The notes under the pieces were generated by a model. It searched no databases. It was given only the letters and a program-made list of their open reading frames with translations, and was not told the origin of the DNA. A stretch of 40,323 bases of DNA from Polaribacter sp. Hel1_33_78 (lineage in GTDB: Bacteria > Bacteroidota > Bacteroidia > Flavobacteriales > Flavobacteriaceae): contig NZ_LT629794.1 of NCBI RefSeq assembly GCF_900106075.1, positions 3,187,501 through 3,227,823 of the forward strand. Reading direction: 5' to 3'. The translations under genes were made by a program, and so were the position numbers. Within the stretch, counting starts at the first letter, position 1; every line of letters begins with the position of its first letter. This document shows, piece after piece, positions 1 through 7,450 of the stretch.

Positions 1-501
1 GCCGGTCCTTATTCTTACAGTACCGTCAAGCTGCTACACGTAGCAGTGTTTCTTCCTGTATAAAAGCAGTTTACAACCCATAGGGCAGTCTTCCTGCACG
101 CGGCATGGCTGGGTCAGAGTTGCCTCCATTGCCCAATATTCCTCACTGCTGCCTCCCGTAGGAGTCTGGTCCGTGTCTCAGTACCAGTGTGGGGGATCCC
201 CCTCTCAGGGCCCCTACCTATCGAAGTCTTGGTAAGCCGTTACCTTACCAACTAACTAATAGGACGCATAGCCATCTTTTACCGATAAATCTTTAATTAA
301 AACTCGATGCCAAGTCTCAATACTATAAGGTATTAATCTTCATTTCTAAAGGCTATCCCTCTGTAAAAGGTAGGTTCTATACGCGTTACGCACCCGTGCG
401 CCGGTCGTCATCTGTAGCAAGCTACAATGTTACCCCTCGACTTGCATGTGTTAAGCCTGCCGCTAGCGTTCATCCTGAGCCAGGATCAAACTCTTCATTG
501 T
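1..501 (-). rRNA. rrs: 16S ribosomal RNA, 5' portion (cut by window edge)
   Basis: Read on the minus strand, the sequence begins near 501 with the universal 16S start (the 8F/27F primer region is at about 478-497) and runs through V1-V3. The conserved block used as the 338/341 primer site lies near 155-170. The gene leaves the window at position 1, so only about the first 500 nt are present. The sequence around the V3 loop looks flavobacterial. The exact 5' end is estimated from the family and could be off by a few bases. Two promoters at 754-783 and 1014-1043 point into it. Confidence 0.97.
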
Positions 502-753
502 ATATTTTAAATAATATGAATGAATAAGTTTCAAAAGAATTTGTCTAAATTTAATTAAACATGGTTATTCTACTCTTTGTTTACGCTGTCAATTTCAATA
601 TTTTCAATGAACTTCTAGAATAATAATCTCATGCATTTAAAACAATCATTATAAATCCTATCTTGTAGAAATACTAGAATCGAACTAGTAGACTTTTTAC
701 CAAAATCCTTACCAAAATCTCTGTAATCTTTTTGCCGTATTTGTTAGCGGGTG

Positions 754-783
754 CAAATATATAAACTATTTCTATTCCAACAA
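754..783 (-). promoter_or_regulatory. rRNA promoter P1 (Bacteroidota -33/-7 type)
   Basis: On the minus strand a TTG at 781-783 is followed after 19 nt by TATATTTG at 754-761, a perfect match to the Bacteroidota -7 consensus TAnnTTTG. The bases just downstream read CACCCGCTAAC. The 16S gene starts about 250 nt downstream. The same arrangement occurs in P2 and, with one change, before the tRNA operon. Confidence 0.8.
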
Positions 784-1013
784 GAAAAAAAATACTTTTT
801 TTTAAACCCCTTTAAAACTAAAAAAACTGAACGTAGCTGCCGAAAATTTCGGACTGCAAACATACAACGTTTTTTAATCATAAACCAAATAAAAATAAAC
901 CTTATTTTTAATAAAATCTAAACAACCTTATCAAAATTAAAACCCAATCTAATCCTACAATACAACAACTCAATGAACATCACCAACAAAACAAAAATCC
1001 CCGTTAGCGGGTG

Positions 1014-1043
1014 CAAATATACACCCTCTTTCTAATCTCACAA
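1014..1043 (-). promoter_or_regulatory. rRNA promoter P2 (Bacteroidota -33/-7 type)
   Basis: On the minus strand TTG at 1041-1043, a 19-nt spacer and TATATTTG at 1014-1021. The 19 bases at 1003-1021 are identical to 743-761 of P1, so two tandem promoters 260 nt apart feed the rRNA operon. Confidence 0.8.
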
Positions 1044-1302
1044 CTATTTATTAATACTTTATCTACTACTTTAGGTTTATAGGTAGGCTATCTGCTCAAT
1101 CCTACGTAACATATCATGTAGTATTAAATGCTTTTAAATGGTCTAATATAGCTTATTGACGTTCGATTAATGTCATAGATACGTAGTATTTCAATTCAAT
1201 GAATTTAACGACATTCCAATCACTTAAAATAGTTGAAAAGGTATTTAGATAAAATCAAGTTATCCATCTGAAAAATTTAGAAAAATATCGAAACTATTAA
1301 GT

Positions 1303-1338
1303 ATAAAAAAAGGGATGCTAACCCCTAGTAGGCACCCC
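1303..1338 (-). terminator. terminator-like hairpin with T-run
   Basis: On the minus strand GGGTGC (1332-1337) pairs with GCATCCC (1312-1318) with one bulged base, followed by seven T. It lies downstream of the hairpin at 1463-1491 and may act as a second stop that shields the rRNA promoters. Confidence 0.45.
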
Positions 1339-1462
1339 CTAATAAAAAAAAATGATTTAATCACAAATCGATTATTCAAAAATATATATAAGTTTTTACA
1401 ATTTTTTTAAGCATTTTGCGTATTTTGAATATAATTTGCAGAAAAATCCAAAAGTATTAAAC

Positions 1463-1491
1463 ATAAAAAAAGAGAGTGTTTAGACCCTCTC
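1463..1491 (-). terminator. terminator of the small repeat-protein gene
   Basis: On the minus strand GAGAG (1487-1491) pairs with CTCTC (1472-1476), with two further inner pairs, followed by seven T. It lies about 115 nt past the stop of the gene ending at 1609, in the right orientation to end its transcript. The stem is short. Confidence 0.5.
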
Positions 1492-1608
1492 ACAATCATT
1501 CTGCTATAAAATGAATTGAAAACCACCCATTGGATGGAAAAAAATTAAATATAGAAAATATCTGAATAGGTTATTGATTATATTTCAATTTGAAGGTAAC
1601 TAATAGTA

Positions 1609-2007
1609 TTATTGACTAACTATATAAATTAAATAAATAATTACACTTAATATTGAGATTGCAAATTGAATAGATAGTATAGTAGCTATTAAACTCGTAT
1701 TCTTTCTATTATTTTCTAATAATAACATTGTTTTATATGCTATTGTATCTGATACTGAAAGTTCTCCTTTGGAGTATTCTTTGTTAATGTATTTATTTCT
1801 GTCAAATTGTCTTTTAGAATTTTCTTTAGCTAACTCTTTGTTTTTCTTCTCTTGTCTTAATCGATTTGCGATTTCAAGGGTAATTGTACCATCTTCATAT
1901 GCTTTCTCTATAGCACTTTGAGTATCCTTATGTCGTCTTAATTGATTTGCTATGTCAAGAGTAATTATATCATCTCTATAGGCCTTTAATATTTCTTCTT
2001 CTGTCAT
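1609..2007 (-). CDS. small repeat-containing protein with C-terminal membrane segment
   Basis: I do not recognise a named family. The 132-aa product has two clear tandem repeats of about 29 residues near residues 5-30 and 34-60, sharing the pattern KAYxDxxITL(D/E)IANxLRxxK. A third degenerate copy lies near residues 73-96 (KEYSKGELSVSD). The middle is rich in Lys and Asn. Residues about 104-130 form one hydrophobic membrane segment, leaving the charged repeats outside or in the cytoplasm. The repeats recall the short helix-turn-helix of SHOCT-type domains, but that is only a resemblance. A possible -7 box (TAATTTTG) lies at 2040-2047 without a good -33 element. A terminator-like hairpin follows the gene. 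Similarity of the two repeats at DNA level suggests a recent internal duplication. Confidence 0.6.
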   Translation of the reverse strand: MTEEEILKAYRDDIITLDIANQLRRHKDTQSAIEKAYEDGTITLEIANRLRQEKKNKELAKENSKRQFDRNKYINKEYSKGELSVSDTIAYKTMLLLENNRKNTSLIATILSIQFAISILSVIIYLIYIVSQ

Positions 2008-2366
2008 AGTTTTTCAGTCTTAGCTCAATTTATTTCAAGCAAAATTAAAAGTTATAGGATAGAATTATATTGATTTATGTCATATTATACTTTTAAATAA
2101 GTAGATGTAAAATCACTACCAAAAGGAGTCTATGTAATTAGTATTAAAAATGGTTTACAAGAAGTAAGAAAGAAGTTTATTAAAAACTAAACTAATGCCA
2201 TATCTAACAATTGATTTCTAATGATTAATCAAGATTAATTAATTGATTTTTATTTAATCGTTAGATTCTATTAACTATATGGTGAACTAATTTAAAAAAG
2301 ATTGAATTTAATCGGTGTAATTCCTTGTTTGCAGGAAGTATGTCGGAAATAAAAAAGCTGTAACAA
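2008..2366. other. intergenic stretch with a gene remnant
   Basis: About 360 nt of AT-rich sequence between the small repeat-protein gene and the tRNA terminator. It contains the T9SS tail remnant at 2101-2190 and a candidate minus-strand -7 box at 2040-2047. I see nothing else in it. Confidence 0.6.
2101..2190 (+). pseudogene. orphan T9SS C-terminal sorting-domain remnant
   Basis: The plus-strand frame from 2101 to the TAA at 2188-2190 encodes a tail with the signature of the type A sorting domain of the type IX secretion system: LPKGVYVISIKNG near its centre, then KKFIKN and stop. An in-frame stop at 2098-2100 cuts it off upstream and there is no start codon, so this is the last 29 or so residues of a lost secreted protein. 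I could not find the missing part in the other frames just upstream. The family match is by eye. Confidence 0.6.
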
Positions 2367-2403
2367 CAAAAAACCGTTGTAAATCAAAGGATTAACAACG
2401 GTT
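2365..2403 (-). terminator. terminator of the tRNA operon
   Basis: On the minus strand AACCGTTGT (2395-2403) pairs perfectly over 9 bp with ACAACGGTT (2372-2380) and is followed by a T-run. It lies 5 nt beyond the 3' end of tRNA-Leu. Confidence 0.85.
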
Positions 2404-2407
2404 ATTG

Positions 2408-2493
2408 TACTGAAGGCGGGACTTGAACCCGCACGGCCATTACTGACCACTGGATTTTAAGTCCAGCGTGTCTACCAATTCCACCACTTCAGC
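2408..2493 (-). tRNA. tRNA-Leu (anticodon TAA)
   Basis: 86 nt on the minus strand. The acceptor GCTGAAG pairs with CTTCAGT (last pair G-T), the anticodon loop reads CTTAAAA giving TAA, there is a long variable arm as expected for Leu, and the T-arm contains GTTCAAG. The discriminator is A. CCA is not encoded. It is the last gene of the Asn-Gly-Leu operon. Confidence 0.96.
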
Positions 2494-2514
2494 ATTGGTA
2501 CTGTTTTGAGTTAG

Positions 2515-2586
2515 AGCGAAAGACGGGATTTGAACCCGCGACCCCCACCTTGGCAAGGTGATGCTCTACCCCTGAGCTACTTTCGC
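2515..2586 (-). tRNA. tRNA-Gly (anticodon GCC)
   Basis: 72 nt on the minus strand. The acceptor GCGAAAG pairs with CTTTCGC, the anticodon loop TTGCCAA gives GCC, and the discriminator is T. CCA is not encoded. It is the middle gene of the three-tRNA operon. Confidence 0.96.
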
Positions 2587-2626
2587 AGTCTTTTTTTAAT
2601 GAACTTTTAAGCTTTCGCTTAACTTG

Positions 2627-2700
2627 CTCCCCCTCTTGGACTCGAACCAAGGACCCTCTGATTAACAGTCAGATGCTCTAACCAACTGAGCTAAGGAGGA
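2627..2700 (-). tRNA. tRNA-Asn (anticodon GTT)
   Basis: 74 nt on the minus strand. The acceptor TCCTCCT pairs with AGGGGGA (one T-G pair), the anticodon loop CTGTTAA gives GTT, and the T-loop is TTCGAGT. CCA is not encoded. It is the first gene after the promoter at 2733-2762. Confidence 0.96.
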
Positions 2701-2732
2701 GTTTGCTTCACATGATTTGTGTTTAGCGAGTG

Positions 2733-2762
2733 CAAATATATACCTTTTCCGAATATTGCCAA
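2733..2762 (-). promoter_or_regulatory. tRNA operon promoter
   Basis: On the minus strand TTG at 2760-2762, a 19-nt spacer and TATATTTG at 2733-2740, followed by CACTCGCTAA. The downstream block differs by one base from that of both rRNA promoters. Confidence 0.8.
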
Positions 2763-2839
2763 ATACTTTTGATAAAAATTTTATTTTTTTTTATTTTGTT
2801 ATTCTAAAGAAAAAAAATACCCTTTCATCTCAAAAATTG

Positions 2840-2847
2840 TATTTTTG
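2840..2847 (+). promoter_or_regulatory. candidate -7 box for sucA
   Basis: TATTTTTG matches the TAnnTTTG consensus 40 nt before the sucA start. I see no TTG at the expected -33 distance, so this rests on the -7 box alone. Confidence 0.4.
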
Positions 2848-2886
2848 TTGATTAGTACAGCTTATTAAAAAAGCAGAAACTATATT

Positions 2887-5619
2887 ATGGATAAATTTTC
2901 GTTTTTAAACGCAGCACATACAGGCTTTATAGCTGATTTATATGATAAATATTTGGTGAATCCAGATGCAATTGAATCGAGTTGGAGAAGCTTTTTTCAA
3001 GGATATGATTTAGCAAATGAAAATTATTCATTAAAAGAGGAAGAAGATTCATTAGAAGTGCCGCTAGAAGTTCGTAAAGAATTTCTTGTTGTTGATTTAA
3101 TTAATGGATACAGAACTCGTGGTCATTTGTTCACTGAAACAAATCCAGTAAGAGAAAGAAGACAATACCAACCGACTTTAGATCTCGAAAATTTTGGTTT
3201 ATCCGCAAACGATTTAGACAAAGAGTTTTCTGCAGGTGAAATTTTAGGACTCGGTAAAACTAAACTTTCTGCAATCATTGGGCACTTAAAACGTATTTAT
3301 TGCGATTCTATTGGAGTAGAATACATGTATATGCGTAATCCAGAAAAATTAAAATGGTGGCAAGATCGCTTTAATAAAAATGACAACCATCCTAATTATT
3401 CTGTAGAAGCTAAAAAATACATTTTAGGTAAATTAAACCAGGCAGTAACATTCGAGAGTTTTTTACAAACCAAATACGTAGGGCAAAAACGTTTTTCTTT
3501 GGAAGGCGGTGAAGCTTTAATTCCAGGTATTAGCGTTTTGCTAAGAGATGCTGCCGAAAAATATGGTGTGAAAGAATGCGTTTTAGGAATGGCACATAGA
3601 GGTCGTTTAAATACGCTAGTAAACATCTTTAAAAAACCAGTTAGAGATTTATTTAGTGAATTTGAAGGAAAAGATTTCGAAGATGAAGATATCGATGGCG
3701 ATGTAAAATATCATTTAGGTTTAACGTTAAGTAAAACCTATAGAGATGGTAATGAAATTAAAATGAATTTAGTTCCAAATCCATCTCACCTAGAAACTGT
3801 TGCTTCTGTAGCAGAAGGGATTACAAGAGCTAAAATTGATAGAAAATATAATGGTGATGCGAGCAAAATTTTACCCATCATTATACATGGTGATGCTGCT
3901 ATTGCTGGACAAGGAATTGCATATGAAATCGTTCAAATGGCTAAATTAAATGGTTATAAAACTGGAGGAACTATTCATATCGTTGTCAACAACCAAATAG
4001 GGTTTACAACCAACTATTTAGATGCGCGTTCAAGCACCTATTGTACAGATGTTGCCAAAGTTACCTTGTCGCCTGTTTTACATGTAAATGCAGATGATAC
4101 AGAAGCCGTTTGTCATGCAATGGAATTGGCCTTAGAATTTAGAATGCGTTTTGAATCTGATATTTTTATAGATTTATTAGGCTATAGAAAATATGGCCAT
4201 AATGAAGGTGATGAGCCTCGTTTTACACAACCAAAATTATACAAAGCAATTTCTAAACATCAAAACCCAAAAGATATCTACGCGGCACAATTAATTGCTG
4301 AAGGAAGTATCGATAAAAATTATTTAACAGAAATTACAACTGAGTTTAGAGATATGTTGAATACTGAATTCGACAACTCTAAAAAGGATAAAACTTCTAA
4401 AGTAAAGGAGTTTATGAAATCTACTTGGGAAGGATTTGAGCGTCAAGATCTTGATGCCATGTTAGCAGTAACAAATACCACTTATCCTGAAGATAATTTA
4501 AAAAATATTGCCAAAATTGTTTCTACAGTTCCTGAAAAGGCAAACTTTGTTAGAAAAGCAGAAAGAATTTTACAAGGTAGAGCTAAAATGGTTTTCGAAA
4601 CTAATCAATTAGATTGGGGAATGGCAGAAAACCTAGCTTATGGAAGTTTACTAGAAGAAGGGTTTAATGTTCGTATTTCTGGACAAGATGTAGAAAGAGG
4701 AACCTTTTCTCACAGGCACGCTATTTTGCGTGATGAAGTTACAGAAGAACGTATTAACCTATTAAATACAAATCCAAAGAGTAAAGGGCAAATGACGATT
4801 TACAACTCGTTATTATCTGAATATGGGGTTTTAGGATTTGATTATGGGTATGCGATGGGAAACCCGAATACATTAACCGTTTGGGAAGCTCAATTTGGAG
4901 ATTTTTCTAATGGAGCTCAAATTATTTTTGACCAATATATCTCTGCTGCAGAAGATAAATGGAAAGTTCAAAACGGAATTGTAGTCTTACTTCCGCATGG
5001 ATATGAAGGCCAAGGTTCTGAACATTCATCGGCAAGAATAGAGCGTTATTTGCAATTATGTGCAGAAGACAATATGACTGTTGCGAACTGTACAACACCT
5101 GCAAATTTTTATCATTTGTTGCGTAGACAAATGAAACGTGATTATAGAAAACCATTAATTGTATTTACTCCAAAAAGTTTATTACGTCATCCAAAAGCTG
5201 TCAATACAATTGAAGAATTAGCCACTGGCGAATTTCAAGAAGTAATTGATGATACCTTAAACCCAAAGGGTGTTAAGAAACTTGTTTTCTGTATGGGTAA
5301 ATTCTACTATGATTTATTAGCAGAACGAGAAGAATTGCAGCGAGAAGATGTTGCGCTGGTAAGAATAGAGCAATTATTTCCTTTACATGTAGAGAAATTA
5401 CAACAAGTAATCGATAGATATCCAAATATTGAAGAATATATTTGGGCACAAGAAGAACCAAGAAATATGGGTGCTTGGAGTTTTATGTTACAACGTTTTG
5501 AGTTGGTAAAACTAAAGGTTCGTTCTCGTAAGTATTATGCAGTACCCGCAGCGGGTTCTAGTACAAGATTTAAGAAACGACATAAAGCGGTTATAAACAG
5601 TGTTTTTAATAATGAATAA
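2887..5619 (+). CDS. sucA: 2-oxoglutarate dehydrogenase E1 component
   Basis: Thiamine-diphosphate-dependent E1 of the 2-oxoglutarate dehydrogenase complex. It decarboxylates 2-oxoglutarate and passes the succinyl group to the lipoyl arm of E2 in the TCA cycle (cytoplasm). The 910-aa length is normal for the family. The N-terminal E1 leader (FLNAAHTGFIADLY, then SSWRSFFQGYD) is present, followed by the HRGRLNTL motif. The ThDP/Mg site is visible as GDAA at 335-338 with the paired NN at 368-369. The transketolase-like central part (VERGTFSHRHAILRDE) and C-terminal domain follow. The start follows a stop-rich AT leader and has no Shine-Dalgarno, as usual in this phylum. The E2 gene lies 90 nt downstream on the same strand, so the two form an operon. 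No E3 gene is nearby. Confidence 0.97.
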   Translation: MDKFSFLNAAHTGFIADLYDKYLVNPDAIESSWRSFFQGYDLANENYSLKEEEDSLEVPLEVRKEFLVVDLINGYRTRGHLFTETNPVRERRQYQPTLDLENFGLSANDLDKEFSAGEILGLGKTKLSAIIGHLKRIYCDSIGVEYMYMRNPEKLKWWQDRFNKNDNHPNYSVEAKKYILGKLNQAVTFESFLQTKYVGQKRFSLEGGEALIPGISVLLRDAAEKYGVKECVLGMAHRGRLNTLVNIFKKPVRDLFSEFEGKDFEDEDIDGDVKYHLGLTLSKTYRDGNEIKMNLVPNPSHLETVASVAEGITRAKIDRKYNGDASKILPIIIHGDAAIAGQGIAYEIVQMAKLNGYKTGGTIHIVVNNQIGFTTNYLDARSSTYCTDVAKVTLSPVLHVNADDTEAVCHAMELALEFRMRFESDIFIDLLGYRKYGHNEGDEPRFTQPKLYKAISKHQNPKDIYAAQLIAEGSIDKNYLTEITTEFRDMLNTEFDNSKKDKTSKVKEFMKSTWEGFERQDLDAMLAVTNTTYPEDNLKNIAKIVSTVPEKANFVRKAERILQGRAKMVFETNQLDWGMAENLAYGSLLEEGFNVRISGQDVERGTFSHRHAILRDEVTEERINLLNTNPKSKGQMTIYNSLLSEYGVLGFDYGYAMGNPNTLTVWEAQFGDFSNGAQIIFDQYISAAEDKWKVQNGIVVLLPHGYEGQGSEHSSARIERYLQLCAEDNMTVANCTTPANFYHLLRRQMKRDYRKPLIVFTPKSLLRHPKAVNTIEELATGEFQEVIDDTLNPKGVKKLVFCMGKFYYDLLAEREELQREDVALVRIEQLFPLHVEKLQQVIDRYPNIEEYIWAQEEPRNMGAWSFMLQRFELVKLKVRSRKYYAVPAAGSSTRFKKRHKAVINSVFNNE

Positions 5620-5671
5620 CTCATTTTAAAAGTTAGCGTAGCGCGTTATAGCATAAAAAATTAAAATTAAA

Positions 5672-5690
5672 TGCTGAAATAAGTTCAGCA
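5672..5690 (+). other. intergenic hairpin between sucA and sucB
   Basis: TGCTGAA (5672-5678) and TTCAGCA (5684-5690) form a perfect 7-bp stem with a 5-nt loop. No T-run follows, so it is not a standard terminator. It could be an RNA processing or stability element between the two genes; this is inference. Confidence 0.4.
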
Positions 5691-5709
5691 ATAAGTAAAA
5701 TAAGAACTG

Positions 5710-6915
5710 ATGATTTTAGAAATGAAAGTTCCTTCTCCGGGAGAATCGATTACAGAAGTAGAAATTGCAACGTGGTTAGTTGAAGATGGAGATTATGTTG
5801 AAAAAGATCAACCAATTGCAGAAGTAGATTCTGATAAGGCAACTTTAGAACTGCCTGCAGAAGAAAGCGGAATTGTTACTTTAAAAGCTGAAGAAGGTGA
5901 CGCTGTAGAAGTAGGTGCTGTAGTTTGTTTGATTGATACAGGTGCTGCAAAACCAGAGGGTGATGCTCCAAAAGTTGAAGTAAAAAAAGAAGAAAAGAAA
6001 ATTGAAGTAAAAGAAACGCCAAAAACGGAAACGTATGCGACCGGTACTGCTTCTCCTGCTGCTAAAAAAGTACTTGCTGAAAAAGGAATTGCTACCTCTG
6101 CGGTTAAAGGAACCGGAAAAGATGGTAGAATTACGAAAGATGATGCAGTAAACGCTGTACCTTCTATGGGAACTCAGCCTGCAAACGGATCGAGGGGAAC
6201 AGAGCGTAAGAAAATGTCTATGTTACGGAGAAAAGTTGCCGAACGTTTGGTTGCTGTAAAAAGCGAAACTGCCATGTTAACAACTTTTAACGAAGTAAAC
6301 ATGCAACCAATCTTTGATTTACGTACGCAATTTAAAGAAGCTTTTAAAGCAAAACACGGCGTTGGCTTAGGATTTATGTCTTTCTTTACCTTAGCAGTGG
6401 TAAGAGCTTTAAAATTATATCCTGATGTAAATTCTATGATTGACGGAGATTTCCAAATCAAAAATGACTTTCAAGATATTTCTATTGCCGTGTCTGGACC
6501 TAAAGGCTTAATGGTTCCTGTAATTAGAAATGCAGAAAACTTATCTTTTAGAGGTGTAGAATCTGAAGTAAAACGTTTGGCATTAAGAGCTAGAGATGGG
6601 CAAATTACCATAGATGAAATGACTGGAGGAACTTTTACAATTACCAATGGTGGTGTATTTGGTTCTATGTTGTCTACGCCAATTTTGAATCCTCCACAAA
6701 GTGGAATTTTAGGAATGCACAATATTGTAAACAGACCAATGGCGGTTAATGGCGCTGTTGTAATTCAACCAATAATGTATGTTGCACTTTCTTACGATCA
6801 CAGAATTGTAGATGGTAGAGAATCTGTAGGTTTTTTAGTTGCTGTTAAAGAAGCTTTAGAAAACCCAGTCGAGTTATTAATGGATAACAATCCAACAAAA
6901 GCATTAGAAATGTAG
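5710..6915 (+). CDS. sucB: dihydrolipoyllysine succinyltransferase (E2 of 2-oxoglutarate dehydrogenase)
   Basis: E2 core of the 2-oxoglutarate dehydrogenase complex, which transfers succinyl groups from E1 to CoA. The 401-aa protein has one N-terminal lipoyl domain with the lipoylated Lys at about 43 in [10 protein letters not shown] charged Glu/Lys linker near 75-105 follows, then a peripheral subunit-binding domain near 110-150 ([23 protein letters not shown]). The C-terminal acyltransferase domain carries the catalytic His in [11 protein letters not shown]. It follows sucA by 90 nt and is followed by a strong terminator, so the transcription unit is sucA-sucB. Confidence 0.96.
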   Translation: MILEMKVPSPGESITEVEIATWLVEDGDYVEKDQPIAEVDSDKATLELPAEESGIVTLKAEEGDAVEVGAVVCLIDTGAAKPEGDAPKVEVKKEEKKIEVKETPKTETYATGTASPAAKKVLAEKGIATSAVKGTGKDGRITKDDAVNAVPSMGTQPANGSRGTERKKMSMLRRKVAERLVAVKSETAMLTTFNEVNMQPIFDLRTQFKEAFKAKHGVGLGFMSFFTLAVVRALKLYPDVNSMIDGDFQIKNDFQDISIAVSGPKGLMVPVIRNAENLSFRGVESEVKRLALRARDGQITIDEMTGGTFTITNGGVFGSMLSTPILNPPQSGILGMHNIVNRPMAVNGAVVIQPIMYVALSYDHRIVDGRESVGFLVAVKEALENPVELLMDNNPTKALEM

Positions 6916-6941
6916 GCAACAATGTTGTTTTGTAAATATTA

Positions 6942-6970
6942 AAATCCTGAGCTTTTGCTTAGGATTTTTT
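6942..6970 (+). terminator. terminator of sucAB
   Basis: AAATCCTGAGC (6942-6952) pairs with GCTTAGGATTT (6957-6967) over 11 bp including one G-T pair, with a TTTT loop, followed by T residues. Confidence 0.85.
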
Positions 6971-7014
6971 ATATATAAGAATTTTGTAAATTGCTATATC
7001 AATACTTTAATAAA

Positions 7015-7344
7015 ATGAAAGTTACCGCTAAAAAAAATGAAAAAGTGGCTAATATGATCTTTGCATCTATATATCCACTTTACTGGAATAGATTGGAAAA
7101 ACATGGTAGAACAAGAGAAGAGTTCCATCAAGTAATAGAATGGTTTACTGGTTTTAACGAAAACAAATTACAATCTCTTATTGCAGAAAAAGTAACATTT
7201 AGAACCTTTTTTGAGAAAGCAAAAATTCATGAAAATGCACATTTAATTAAAGGGATAGTTTGTGGTTATAGAATTGAAGAAATAGAAGATGAATTTGAAT
7301 TGTATAAACAATGCAGACAAATGGAAAAACTCATTGATGAATGA
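7015..7344 (+). CDS. DUF2200 family protein, C-terminus cut by in-frame UGA
   Basis: The product matches DUF2200 by eye (FASIYPLYWNRLEKHGRTREEF, VIEWFTGF, IVCGYRIEEIEDE); its biochemical role is unknown. I chose ATG 7015 (MKVTAKK) over an upstream TTG at 6991. The frame stops at TGA 7342-7344 after LIDE, yet the same frame then continues with AKGRQMEKILRS to a TAA at 7381-7383. DUF2200 proteins normally end in a DELAKG...MEKIL tail, so the UGA replaces one conserved codon, probably Leu, and removes the last 12 residues. A 16-nt direct repeat (7313-7328 and 7352-7367) flanks the stop. The shortened protein may still fold. Confidence 0.8.
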   Translation: MKVTAKKNEKVANMIFASIYPLYWNRLEKHGRTREEFHQVIEWFTGFNENKLQSLIAEKVTFRTFFEKAKIHENAHLIKGIVCGYRIEEIEDEFELYKQCRQMEKLIDE

Positions 7345-7450
7345 GCAAAAGGCAGACAAATGGAAAAGATTTTAAGGTCATAATATTATTCAGATATTGT
7401 AAACTAAAACACTATTTTTACAACAAGAAAATGAGTATAGAAATCTTGTT

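Larger units (their letters stand above)
502..1608. other. intergenic stretch: rRNA leader, two promoters, two terminator-like hairpins
   Basis: About 1.1 kb without a credible gene. Positions 502-753 form the rRNA leader, 754-1043 hold the two rRNA promoters, and 1303-1491 hold two minus-strand hairpin plus T-run structures. The part between 1044 and 1300 is AT-rich with stops in all frames, and I recognise no remnant in it. Confidence 0.6.

Noticed and set aside
7342..7344. UGA read as selenocysteine or tryptophan in the DUF2200 gene
   Set aside because: No SECIS-like stem was evident, family members have an ordinary residue here (Leu in those I recall), and other genes in the window use TGA as a normal stop (for example hsdS).
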